From Myrica gale (lineage: Eukaryota > Streptophyta > Magnoliopsida > Fagales > Myricaceae): a stretch of 64,000 nt of DNA. The notes under the pieces were generated by a model that saw only the letters and a program-made list of their open reading frames with translations, had not been told where the DNA came from and searched no databases. Below are positions 11,577-21,330 of the stretch, one piece after another; the stretch's first letter is position 1; every line of letters begins with the position of its first letter. The DNA lies in the NCBI GenBank assembly GCA_963930655.1, contig OZ005612.1:7445001-7509000 (forward strand), written 5' to 3'. Both the position numbers and the translations under genes were made by a program.

Positions 11577-12206
11577 TTATTCCACCACCAACAACTTGAT
11601 TATTTCAAAATAACTGAAAGCTGAATTTATAAAATAAAAATCATAACCCAATACATTAAGTTTTGAAATTGAAATTAAATTCCTTGAAAAGTTTGGAATA
11701 AAAAATACATCTTCAAGATCTAAAACAAATCCAGTCTTCAAAATTATTCTATAAGTCTCAACCACTTCCACACTTGAGAACAATTTATTTCCTGAGTAAA
11801 CTCGTTGTTCACTTCTTTTCGACTTCCTTGTTGTGAGAAAACCATGCAATGTATTCACAATGTGGATTGTAGAACCAGAATCAATCCACCAAGTATTGCA
11901 AGGAGCTTCAACAACTAAATATTCATGACAAACAAGAGAGAGTAATATATCTTTCTTCTCGAGCCACTTGAGTTACTTTTGGTAATCCTTCTTCATGTGC
12001 ACTTTCTTCTGACAGAAGAAACAAGTATCCTTAGTGCCATTAATCTTTATTGGCACATTGTTCTCCTTCTTGAAGTTGTGGGCAACCTTGTCTTTCTTGA
12101 TCTTCCCCTTAGCAAGAGAAACAAAGTGAGAACTTTCAGGTTTCTCAGGTTTCTTGAGTTTTAGCCTCTCTTCCTCTTGAACACACATAGTCAGTAAATC
12201 ATTCAC
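11577..12206 (-). pseudogene. copia gag zinc knuckle and protease, broken
   Basis: 11973-12206 ends in a degenerate knuckle, CFFCQKKVHMKKDY, in which the final Cys is Tyr and the usual Gly is Val. About 11577-11900 encodes the aspartic protease start, WWIDSGST, with the catalytic DSG intact, followed by the usual IPNFSRNLISISKL block. A stop lies near 11930. Farther up, 12210-12415 still reads as gag-like sequence but is out of frame. Confidence 0.75.
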
Positions 12207-12714
12207 TCACCATTTTTCCTTATGTGTGTTGTATGATATTTTAAAGGGACCATACTCATTTGGTAGAGAGTTCAAAATTAGATGAACCAAGAATGAGTCA
12301 GAAATTTCAACTTCCAGAGATTTTAATTGAGATGCAATGTCTCTCATCTCCATTATGTGTTCACGCACACTTGTTGAACTCTTTGTTGATTTGTTTTGAC
12401 GTAGAGACTAATTGAGAGCAATTTGTTACTTCTGAAAAGGCATCAGCCAGCACCCTAAACGAAGTAACAAATTGCTCTTCAACACACTGGTTGATTGCAG
12501 TGGTTACCATGTTTTAGTGAAACGGTAAGTTTTGCTCCCCTTTGCTTGTTAACGCCCCATCCAATGTTGGTTTCTTTCGTTTTTAATTTTTTTTTAAGGT
12601 ATTTTAATACAGGCCGTCGAATGAGTTCATTAATGCACTGTCACCCATCCGACGGCCGGTTAGGACCGACTAGGTGATTTCCTCTTAGGAGTGAATCCGA
12701 ATCCGACAGAAACA

Positions 12715-13250
12715 CATGCAATCAACCATACCCATGATCAATTTGAAAGACAAGACAATTACACTGAAACTTGCAGATCCTTGGAGAATCGGTACATGGG
12801 AAACCGTGAGTTCACTCTCATACTTTTGGCAATATATGTCTTCATCATTTGGAAGCCACACGGAGTAATCAGTATAGGAAGATAATCGAATCTTTTTTTT
12901 CCAAACGGAAGATAAATTGAATCAACAGCACTAACACTGCTAACAGAACAAGAACATGATATAACTGGCCCATTTTTTTCTGCATGTGGCTAGAATCATC
13001 GAATTTACAAAACAGTGCCATACGAGTAGAGAAAAGCTCCTGTAAGGATTAATGCGAGTCCTCGTAAACTCGTTTTGCTTCCTTTTTCCACTTTCTGAGG
13101 CAAATATAACTTCCTATTAGGATCTTTTACCTCCGTAGTTGGAAGACATGCCAGATTGGGAGTGTAAACCCAGTTAGTTGCTACTAAGATATGACAAGGT
13201 TGAATGCACATTACACATACAAAAATCTCTATTTCTACAACTCATGAAAA
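12715..13250. other. Spacer and SmD2 3' flank
   Basis: No separate gene is supported. The part next to 13279 should include the SmD2 3' UTR on the minus strand. Confidence 0.4.
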
Positions 13251-13278
13251 CTGTCTACACAACAATTGCCGATCAACC

Positions 13279-14460
13279 TCACTTAGGATTCCTAAGAACA
13301 ATGATTACGGAATCTCCACGGAGAAACATCTTGCTGATGAATCTGTCCTTATTAACTGGCTGGGCCTTTTTCTTACCTTTTCCGGTTTTAGGGACCTATA
13401 TGGTAGAATACAAATAATTAGTTGTAGATAAAATTACAGACAATGCTATAAACCTATTCTAAAAAAAGGGGAAGTTTTCCAATTCGGAACTTCACCTCAG
13501 TCCACATTTCCCTGACATTTTCGAGAACCATGTTGCAGTGCCGATCAAAGGCTCTGACACGACCTAATAGCTTTTTGTTATTCCGACAGTTAATGAGCAC
13601 CTTCAGAAGGGAACAAATCAAATACACACCTTCGAACATGTATACTGCACTGGCAAACAAGAACCATGAGACTAAATAAGAACACTACCTGGGTGTTATT
13701 CTTTACACTCATCATTAGAACAGAGAGCGGTCCAGTGTTAAATTCCTCTTCCTCATTTTTGCTACCACCCTGAAGCAATAGTCTTCAATACGTAAACAAT
13801 AAGTGTCCAGGTCTCCCAATAAAACGGGAGAATATTCGATGAAATTCACAGAAAAAGATACACCTACAGAAGACTACTACGACAATCTTAAAGGCTTGCA
13901 TTGCAGCTCAACCACTTAGACCAAATAAGGAAAGGATTGGTGGCATGCAACAATCTCTTTCTTATGTGGAAATTAGGATCCCAAAAAACAAGTCTAACCA
14001 AAAATCCGGGCATTATCTCTAGTGCATGAAAAACCAAACTCCTGATTACAAAGCTTATAATTTTTCCATCATGCCAAGAATCCAAGAATCTCAATATCCA
14101 TATCCAATTTACAAAACAGATCAAAGGAAAAGTTAATCCCATGACTGATGATTCTCTGATGTTATAACTAGATTTAACCATGACATTTAGATACTGCAAA
14201 AAATAACATGCATATGCAGAGAATAGATGGAGACAAATAAAGCTGACAACTTGTACTGATGCACTTAGAAACCATGAGAGCAATTAGCTGAAAAGGCAAA
14301 ATAACTTACAACATCTTCCTCCATTGGCCGGCTGAAAAAAGAACAAGGAGATGAAAACAAAAAACAAAACAAGAGCAGTCAGTAATACAAGGAATAACAG
14401 CCAAAATCGTGAATTGAATTCATAGAAAATGAATTAGAGAGAAACAAATAACCACCTCAT
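13279..14460 (-). CDS. SMD2: Small nuclear ribonucleoprotein SmD2
   Basis: Five coding exons join in phase: 14456-14460 (ATGAG), 14310-14331, 13689-13769, 13496-13600 and 13279-13395. All have GT donors and AG acceptors. The product is about 110 residues and opens MSRPMEEDV. It carries the SmD2 Sm1 fold ([18 protein letters not shown], then [20 protein letters not shown]) and Sm2 fold ([20 protein letters not shown]). SmD2 is one of seven proteins of the Sm ring around U1, U2, U4 and U5 snRNAs in the spliceosome. Length and ends match the family. A 5' UTR exon part (14461-14504) precedes the start, and three snoRNAs lie in upstream introns. The gene looks intact. Confidence 0.95.
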
Positions 14461-15030
14461 TTAGAAAGGTAGTGGAGGTTTCTGAGGTTTTCTTCAACCA
14501 AATCCTGAAGATACCCCACATGGTAAGGATCACATCCACCAAAAGTGTCGTTAAAACAGAGTAATAACATCAGTGAAGACAAAAATATATGTTTGTAAGG
14601 ATTACCTAAACTCACAAAACCACATAATTAAAAACACCTACCCATACAGCCACGTAAATGACTAGTTTGGAAAGATGCTTGTAAAAACATTACTCAGAAA
14701 TTAGAAAAATTAACAAACACAAAACATTTAGTGCACCTGAACTGTCACAGAAATGGAAACCTCAACATGAGAATAACTTGGTGTACAACTAAGCATAGAA
14801 ACGAGGTATACATCATACTGGATAATCCATTCATATTCTAAGACACTATCGTGATTAATATAGTATTTGAGTCTACAAAGAGAGCAATTATAAGTACTTA
14901 AGAAAGAGAGACGGGAGAGGGAGGGAGGGGGGGCACCAAAACTTGAAAATAGAGACATTAAATTCCTACTTATTACAGCTACTCTGAAGATTAGAATAAC
15001 ATGAAAGACGTCAAAGATCTTCTCAACATA

Positions 15031-15110
15031 CTCTTCAGTTCAGGTCTCCAATGGTTTTCAGCATTAACAAGCTCAGGAGAACGAAAGTTTTATTGTCATC
15101 ATCATAAGAG
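15031..15110 (-). ncRNA. U59-type C/D box snoRNA, copy 1
   Basis: On the minus strand: terminal stem CTCTT/AAGAG, box C ATGATGA, the guide AACTTTCGTTCTC next to box D' (CTGA), and box D CTGA near the 3' end. The guide is complementary to the conserved 18S rRNA segment AAGAACGAAAGTT, except at the first position. Human SNORD59 and yeast snR54 use this guide for 2'-O-methylation of an 18S adenosine. The snoRNA lies on the SmD2 sense strand, upstream of its coding exons, so it should be released from the pre-mRNA intron. Confidence 0.85.
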
Positions 15111-15411
15111 GCAAGAAGATCTCAAATACCAAAGAAACTAATACAGCTGAAGAAAATCAAAAGGCAGAAAACCCTTTGTCTAAGTGCACAGATACACAAT
15201 AATTATATAGCTTTTTGTCCGAAAGCCCAAAAATTCCTTAATAAGGTTGAGATAACAATAAATTATTACGCTCTTGTCAAGCAGGACACCAATCCGGGGT
15301 GTAATGACCATTGACGAAAAAAGCACAAAGGAAGAAAAAGCTAGAATTAAGGAAAACATGACACTGCCGGTTCAAAATACAAGAGAGGGAAAAAAAAGCC
15401 TATTTAGTGAA

Positions 15412-15494
15412 GCCTCTTCAGTTCAGGTCTCCATTATTTTCCGCATGGAACATCTCGGAAGAACGAAAGTCATTTTCTTTTCATCCTCAGAGGC
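15412..15494 (-). ncRNA. U59-type C/D box snoRNA, copy 2 (degenerate boxes)
   Basis: The 6-bp terminal stem GCCTCT/AGAGGC is perfect and the guide ACTTTCGTTCTT is kept. Box C reads AGGATGA rather than RTGATGA, and D' reads CCGA rather than CTGA. Box D (CTGA) is intact. It may be weakly active or decaying. Confidence 0.75.
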
Positions 15495-15974
15495 AATGGA
15501 AATTCTATAATCTCTAATATTGACTGCCTACATGCTACAAGAAAAGTGGTTTTAAAACACCTTCGAGCATGAAACGAAGGAAGACAAAGAGGAATTCAAA
15601 ATTTTAATCTCAGACACTTCATTTCTTTAAATAAAGAAATAAAAACCATCTAAACTCACCTGAGCATAACTAAACCATAGTCTTTTCGACTCGACCATTT
15701 TCATCCTTTAGAAAACTAAGTAAAACGCAGCAAACATAAGATTTCACGCCCAAATAATACCCCATCCAACAGGCACAACATAAAATCAAGTAGGAAAACA
15801 AACTAATAACGAATAGTATAGTTATAATAAAGCCTAGGAAAGAGTCAAGTACGGAAAATTCCATACTGAACACATGTAATTTGGAAAAGAAAAGTGAATC
15901 AAGAGAACAAAAAATGACGGACCCAGCAAACTAGATGAAGCATATAAATGGTAAAACGTGTGTAACACAGAACA

Positions 15975-16064
15975 TGCCCCCTCAGTTCAGGTCTCCATAA
16001 GCATTCCACATGAATTTTATTCAGAAGAACGAAAGTTTTTCAACTTAAATCATCATCAGGGACA
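15975..16064 (-). ncRNA. U59-type C/D box snoRNA, copy 3 (best match)
   Basis: Box C TGATGATGA, guide AACTTTCGTTCTT followed directly by D' CTGA, and box D CTGA are all intact, with a terminal stem of about 5-6 bp (TGTCCC / GGGGCA). The guide pairs over 13 nt with 18S rRNA AAGAACGAAAGTT. It is the promoter-proximal copy and the most likely to be functional. Confidence 0.88.
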
Positions 16065-16194
16065 TAAAAACCAACCTCACAAAAAGCACAGCACAAATAC
16101 AACCCAATACCATGTAAACCAAGATCTTAACAACAAAAATGAGATGCAAGCAGAAGGAGCACACCTAAATATCAGGCTTCAAGATCTGACTTGA

Positions 16195-16400
16195 GAGTGA
16201 TGAAATAGTTGAGTGCCAAGAGAGCGCTTTATAGGCCGAACTTGAAAAACCCTAGCTCGATAGCTGGTGACATTTTATAGCAAAGGCCTGTTTGTTGGGT
16301 TGGGTTGGCCCGAACCCAGATCGGTAGCCCAAATATTTTTTCCCTAAAAAGTTATACCGCAGAAAATGAATTGAAAGCCAGAAATAACATAAAGAAGTTA
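16195..16400 (-). promoter_or_regulatory. SmD2/snoRNA promoter with TATA box and telo-box
   Basis: On the minus strand a TATA element (CCTATAAAG, 16227-16235) lies downstream of a telo-box (plus strand AAACCCTAG, about 16246-16254) and a GGCCC-type site (about 16308). Telo-boxes mark many plant ribosomal-protein and snoRNA genes. A start near 16195-16200 would put all three snoRNAs inside the transcript. The MULE left end is at 16411. Confidence 0.6.
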
Positions 16401-16858
16401 TTAAAAAAATGGATAAATACTGGTCCCTATGCTTTACGAGAAAATTGAATTAGTCCATGTGATATTAAAAGCATATTTAAATTCCTCAGGCTATCCAATA
16501 TGTTCTGTCGTTGGTCCCTCCTCCATATTCCGTTACTCAATTTGACGGAAGTAGTCCACGTCACAATTTTGTTCAGCATAAAGAACCCCTCAGCGGTGAA
16601 TTCCCCATAAGTAAACCCTAACCCCCTCAGTTCTCAATTCTATAGTGGCTTCATAGAACTTCCCCGCAAGGTGAGTGAGAAATTTTTGTAATTCTTTGTA
16701 AACATTTGTCGTGACCTTCATTTGTTCTCCATTTGCTTTGGTTTCTTTCATTTTCCTTTTTGATTTCATTTTGAAATTCCTCCATTTGCTTTGCTGAAGC
16801 TGCACTGCCTTTGTTCCAAATCTCGTGTTGCCTTTTACTTGAATCTCCAAAAGCAAAA

Positions 16859-17287
16859 ATGGACTCATCTGGGTCTGCCTCATTTGTTTCGGGTGTAGAG
16901 ATTCATTTCTGTGAGTGTGGAATGCAAGCATCGCTGAAGACTTCTTGGACGCGGAGAAATCTCGGAAGGCGCTTCTTTGGATGTCCAAGATTCGATAGAA
17001 AATCGGTAAGTGTATGTTTATGGTAAAATGTGAAAGTGAAAGTGCACGATCCATTACCAAGGTCCATTGTTTCTTTGCAGATGTCACTGCCATGTGGGTA
17101 TTTTGCGTGGTATGATCCCCCTCTCTGCAAGCGTAGTTTGAAGTTTTTTTCTAGTTTAATCAGAAGAATCAAGGTCATGGAGATTGAAGTCCAGAAGCAA
17201 AGGGAGAAGGAAAGAAAGCTGAAGATCGTTCTGGTTGTTTTGTGTGTGTTAGGGATAGTTGCAGTTCGCGTAGCCCTATGGTTTTAG
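16859..17287 (+). CDS. GRF zinc-finger, single-membrane-span protein of the MULE
   Basis: Two exons, 16859-17005 and 17081-17287, join in phase through a 75-bp GT-AG intron and encode 117 residues. Residues 19-65 form a GRF-type zinc finger: CECG, SWTRRNLGRRFFGC, then CGYFAWYDPPLC. GRF fingers bind single-stranded nucleic acid in proteins such as topoisomerase III and NEIL3. A charged helix follows (about residues 78-95), then a hydrophobic C-terminal segment (KIVLVVLCVLGIVAVRVALW) that looks like a tail anchor. Small GRF proteins of this layout are common in plant genomes near MULEs. The frame is intact. Its role in transposition is not established here. Confidence 0.8.
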
Positions 17288-17387
17288 ATGACGTGTGCGT
17301 ATTTTGTGTTTGTAAATGGGGTAATGGAAGTGATATTTCGTGTGTACTTGAATTATCCTGGAGGCAGCGATATTTTGATTGTAGTAA

Positions 17388-17580
17388 TGACAAAACTCAG
17401 TTGCATTTTCGTTAGTTTCTTTACGTTGCTTTTTCAATGTAATGTAATGCAAAAGTTGGTTGACTTATGGCAAAACTCTGTTGCATTTTCGTTAGTTTCT
17501 TATGTTGCTTTCAATGTAATGTAATGGAAAAGTTGGTTGACTTATGACAAAACAATTGCATTTTCGTTAGTTTCTTATCC
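17388..17580. repeat. Tandem repeat, about 80-bp unit, 2.4 copies
   Basis: Units starting 'caaaactc(a/t)gttgcattttcgttagtttctt' occur at about 17391, 17471 and 17551, the last one partial. Full units end 'aaaagttggttgacttatg'. They lie just 3' of the GRF gene, within the MULE. Confidence 0.85.
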
Positions 17581-18021
17581 TGTATGACGAACAATAATAA
17601 AGACATAGTAATAACAGATCTGAAATCCATAAGACATTGCCATTGTCTTGGCCAAAATAAGAAATCCATATGACATTGTCATTCTCTTGGTCATAACAGA
17701 CACAAAAAACTCTCATTGGGTATAACAGAACATACATTGTTTCAAAATACAAACTTGCAAGTCTTAACTAAGGGTTCAATTCATCTCTTTCACAAAATAC
17801 ACCAACAAAACAGTGCTTCCATTAACGTCTCAGCTTTGGGTACGCCTTCTGGGGCTCATCTTCTTTCTTGTGTTGTCCGATGCATGCGTAGAAGATGGTT
17901 GTGTCTCCACCGGAGGTTGAGATGGACCAACATCCTACAATGACACAAGAAAACAGCAAGTGAAAGAGTACCAACAACCCAATTTATTCTTCATTCCATC
18001 CAATTTAATCATTTCATCTAA

Positions 18022-18252
18022 GGATAAATGCAAAATTGATCCATGTGCTATACGCAAAAATCGATTTAGTCTCTGTGATATGAAAAGCATCGATTTAGCC
18101 CTTGTGATTTCAGAAAGTGATAAAATCAGTCCCTGATGGAGGACCAATAATAAACGAAAATAGAATCACAGGGACTAAATTGATGTTTTTCATATCACAA
18201 GGACTAAATTGATTTTTGCGTATAGCACAGGGACCAATTTTGCATTTTTCCC
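18022..18252. mobile_element. Nested foldback MITE, same end family as the host MULE
   Basis: Inverted arms: left GGATAAATGCAAAATTGATC, right the complement of GGGAAAAATGCAAAATTGGTC. A perfect 10-bp duplication TTTCATCTAA lies at 18012-18021 and 18253-18262. The arms resemble the ends of the enclosing MULE (gggagaaatgcaaaattggt) and the element at 34300-34525. It is 231 bp and non-coding. Confidence 0.9.
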
Positions 18253-18344
18253 TTTCATCTAATATATAAACAACTTACCAAAGATTCATTTAATCATATC
18301 GTACAAATAATGATATCAAAGTAACTAAAATGCTTGCTTTATTT

Positions 18345-19450
18345 TCATATGTTAGGTGTCACACTTACCACCTCAGTTTGTTGTGATTTTTTCTTTGGGC
18401 ACGTCCTTGCATTATGACTCACCAGCTTACAAGTTTTGCATGCATGTGCATATCCCTGCCTTGTCGCTTTGTATGTCTCATCCGGCTCATCAAGAGCCCT
18501 TCTTCTAGCAATTATAGGTCGGCCTGGTCCTTTCCTCACTTGCGGTGGTAGTACAATATCAAAGTCTTCTCGTGGCCACTCCTCAGGTCCAAGCATTGAG
18601 AGGATTGTTGGGCAATAAGCTTCTCTGAAAGTGTCCATGTGATACCACCTAAAACCAAGCATAAATCAATGATAAGTCATCACCAATGATAAGTCATCAG
18701 TAACTAAAACTTGTACAATTCCAATAATTTACCTATGTACAAAGTCTTCGGGAGTTTTCTTGTCAAAGTACATGGCAGCAATGACGTGTGCACATGGGAT
18801 CCTTTGCTTCGTTGACAATACTAGCAGAATAAAAGGTCGTCCTCATCTTCATCAGTCATTTCAAAATCAGATAATACCACCTCTTCCGCCCTCTGATTTC
18901 CACCACTGCTACTTCCACCTCTCAGTATTACTCTTTCACCCTCACCGGCCTCACTACCCTCACCATTCTTGTCACTATCAATCTCATCATTTTTGCTACT
19001 ACCCTCAGCCCTTCCACTATTGACCCCATGCTCATTTGAGAGTTCATCTTCAGTATCCCCACTAAAGTCCAACTCTCCCTCCGCTGCAGGACATTAACTT
19101 TGACCATAGTCAATGAAATTCGGCTCCTCAACAAATGTTGGTACGTCAACAGTGTGCTCAACGTAAACGTTGATGATTGAAGCACATTCACTTTCAATCC
19201 TACAGATCAGATCAATCACATCACCATATGTTTTCAAAGGATGAAATTTATGCCCCTGACACTCACGGCCCAATCTATACCACAACTTCACATCTCCCAA
19301 ATAACTGAGGTCATTTAGGCATCCATTGAAGTCGACAATGGTTAGGTAGTCAACATCCATAGTCCCAACATCCTGTTTCTCTCCACCTATATAATCCAAG
19401 GGTTCACCCCCAAATAGCCCAGCATGGTGGATGACCACGTTAATTTTCAT
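18345..19450 (-). pseudogene. MULE (MURA-type) transposase with catalytic core deleted
   Basis: 19094-19450 encodes the N-terminal PB1-like domain often found ahead of plant MULE transposases (start MKINVVIHHAGLFGGEPLDY, later GDVKLWYRLGRECQGHKFHPL). An acidic linker follows (18821-19072, DEDEDDLLFC). At about 18830 the sequence jumps to the end of a SWIM zinc finger (RIPCAHVIAAMYF), then the C-terminal tail with KGPGRP and a CCHC knuckle (CKTCKLVSHNARTC). The DDE domain of several hundred residues that should lie between linker and SWIM is gone. A stop also ends the N-terminal frame at 19094. Confidence 0.85.
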
Positions 19451-19737
19451 ACCTGCATGAGTTCAGTAGAAGCTATAGTAACGTGCATGAAAAAACAAAG
19501 GGACTAAATCAATTTAGAAGCTATAATACCGGGACCATATAAAGGTCAAGTCAATTATTCAAACTGAATCCACTTGTTGTGAATGTGCATACGTACAAAG
19601 ACTAACATAAATAAAGCATAGTCCGGATCTGGGACCACCTAATAGTTAGTTAGAATCCAATTGTGGATCTGGGACCACTACCCCGACACACTTTTTGACT
19701 CAGGGAATGGATCCAAAATCTGTATAATGTTTTGGGA

Positions 19738-19870
19738 CCACTTCAGATACTGCCATGTGCGATTAGAGACAAACTAAACAACAAAACACAAATTTACAAG
19801 CCCGACACACCAAAAATCACAACTACACCTCCACTTCAGATACTGTCATGTGCGATTAGAGACAAAAAAC
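19738..19870. repeat. Direct repeat in the MULE right subterminal region
   Basis: 'ccacttcagatactg(c/t)catgtgcgattagagacaaa' occurs at about 19738 and 19831. A second short repeat, 'ggatctgggaccac', occurs at about 19625 and 19667. Confidence 0.8.
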
Positions 19871-20439
19871 AAACAAACCCACGTCACAACCAACAAATCT
19901 ACAACTTCATCAAATGAGACAAAATAGGTCACACAAAAGCAAGGCAAAGTGTTAGTGATATATCGTACCTGTAGTGAACTTCGATCGCTCTCGATCAACG
20001 GGAAATCACGAAACTCCTCACTACTTTTCGAATGGGAAATCACTTGTAGGAATTAGGGTCTCAATATTATCTTCAAGATTTGGGTTAGGTTACGGGAAGA
20101 AATCGAATTTAGGGGATAGGGTTTCTGGGTGAGAGGTTTGGTCGAATTGGGGATCTGAGTGTTTAACGTGAAGTGAGGGATCTGCTAGGTTTTGTTTCAC
20201 GTAGGGACACCGCAGTAATTTTCTAAACCCACATGTCAATTGTTTCCGCTGACATGGAGAGAGAGATATAATGTGGACTACTTCTGTCAAATGGAGTAAC
20301 GAAATATGGAGGAGGGATCGACGGCAGAACAGATTGGATATCCTGAGGACTTTAAATAAGCTTTTAATATCACAGGGACTAATTCGATTTTCTCGTAAAG
20401 CACAGGGACCAATTTTGCATTTCTCCCTTAAAAAAATAC

Positions 20440-20860
20440 TTGATAGATTCTTTAATCTCAATTGCTGCACTACAGAAAATAAAAAATATTGCAAAGGCTA
20501 CACAAATAATGCAAATCTCCTAACCTTTTTTTTGCTAAGAAATGCAAATCTCCTAACAGATATGGAATACATGAATCGAAAACAGGTCTAAAAAAAAAGG
20601 AGGCTTAATGCAAAATTTAAAGCCGGGCCTTTTTATTTTTTAGTATAATAGAAAATAAAATTTTAAACTAGATATTTTAGACTTAAAAACCCACTTATTA
20701 GTTGCTAAAATAAAATTAATTTATTTTACAGATGGAGTTACTTGTAACATTTGAGCATAAAATATTTTTGGGGCTTTAATACTAAAAATTATTTCACAAT
20801 ATATATATTTATGGAATATAATATTTTTCCCGTGGACCCAGGTCTTGGTGGTACTGGTTA
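20440..20860. other. Intergenic, no gene recognised
   Basis: AT-rich spacer between the MULE and the next foldback. No open frame of interest. Confidence 0.4.
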
Positions 20861-20872
20861 TCTTTACTTTTA

Positions 20873-21250
20873 GGGAAATTAAAAATTTAGTCACTGGGTT
20901 TTAGTACCAGTGACAAAATGGTCACTAAATTTATTTATTTTTACTTTTTGGTCACTGAGAATACGTAGTTATGACTTTTCAGTCAATCCGTCAAACCTCC
21001 GTTATTTTTTTAACGGAATAGAAAGCGGTCGACCACTACGTGAAGCGGTCGACCGCTGCAAGTTGTCTTTGAGGGATGAAGTGAACAGTAGCGGTCGACC
21101 AATATCACCGTTAAAAATTAACGGAAGTCTGACGGATAGAGTAAAAAGTCACCACTACGTTTTCTCAGTGACCAAAAAGTTAAAAAAAAAAAGTTTAGTG
21201 ACCATTTTGTCACTGGTACTAAAACTCAGTGACCAAATTACAAAAATCTC
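20873..21250. mobile_element. Foldback MITE, GGTCGACC-bearing family, copy 2
   Basis: Arms begin 'gggaaattaaaaatttagtc' and, on the right strand, 'gagatttttgtaatttggtc', then match closely over 'actgggttttagtaccagtg' and 'acaaaatggtcactaaa'. A 9-bp duplication TTACTTTTA flanks it (20864-20872, 21251-21259). The loop carries three AGCGGTCGACC motifs, as in the element at 1546-1950. Confidence 0.9.
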
Positions 21251-21330
21251 TTACTTTTAATATGGGGCGCCAACTCTGTTATTCAGAAAAATAAGACGAA
21301 TAATGAAGAGTAATTAAAATTCAGACACGG

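Larger units (their letters stand above)
7247..12477 (-). other. Interior of the Pack-MULE occupied mainly by the copia insertion
   Basis: From about 7968 rightward the Pack-MULE arm is interrupted. 7968-8246 has no recognised gene, and 8247-12477 is the copia element described separately. A GGTTAC motif at the left (about 7992-7997) and right (about 12502-12507) edges could be a target duplication of the insertion, but the right edge lacks an LTR. Confidence 0.35.
8247..12477 (-). mobile_element. Ty1/copia retrotransposon, lacking its 5' LTR
   Basis: On the minus strand the order is gag, protease, integrase, reverse transcriptase and RNase H, which defines copia. The 3' LTR is about 8247-8730, starting TGTTAGAATATTTCC and preceded by the polypurine tract AAGTGGGAGAA (8731-8742). 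At the upstream side (about 12.48 kb) there is no LTR or primer-binding site, so the element is truncated. The frames carry several stops and frameshifts, so it is not autonomous. The left LTR boundary is approximate. Confidence 0.85.
6443..12704. mobile_element. Pack-MULE with captured FLZ and cyclin B fragments, split by a copia element
   Basis: The outer arms (6443-6655 and 12490-12704) are inverted repeats. Ends read GGACTCGGATTCCCTCC and the complement of GGATTCGGATTCACTCC, and share 'cctagtcggtcctaaccggc' and 'ggatggggcgttaac'. Flanking 9-bp duplications are GAAAGAAAC (6434-6442) and GACAGAAAC (12705-12713), 8 of 9 matching. A GC-rich stretch at 6663-6747 recurs inverted at 7868-7968, so the original arms were probably about 300 bp and the right one was split by the copia insertion. 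The cargo between 6748 and 7867 holds gene fragments on both strands. No MULE transposase is present. Confidence 0.82.
16411..20427. mobile_element. MULE with a GRF zinc-finger gene and a deleted transposase
   Basis: Inverted ends of about 160-170 bp (16411-16580 and 20260-20427) share 'ctttacgagaaaat', 'gatattaaaagc' and 'ccctcctccatattc'. A perfect 10-bp duplication TTAAAAAAAT flanks the element (16401-16410, 20428-20437), typical of Mutator-like elements. Inside are a GRF zinc-finger gene on the plus strand and the two ends of a MURA-type transposase on the minus strand, plus a nested foldback (18022-18252). With no catalytic core it needs a transposase from elsewhere. Confidence 0.93.

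Noticed and set aside
13005..13211. Open frame of 68 codons downstream of SmD2 on the minus strand
   Set aside because: It lies in the expected 3' UTR and flank, has no known domain and no splice link to SmD2 coding exons.
15031..16064. The three similar 80-90 bp blocks as ordinary tandem repeats
   Set aside because: Conserved C/D boxes, terminal stems and an rRNA-matching guide explain them better as snoRNAs.
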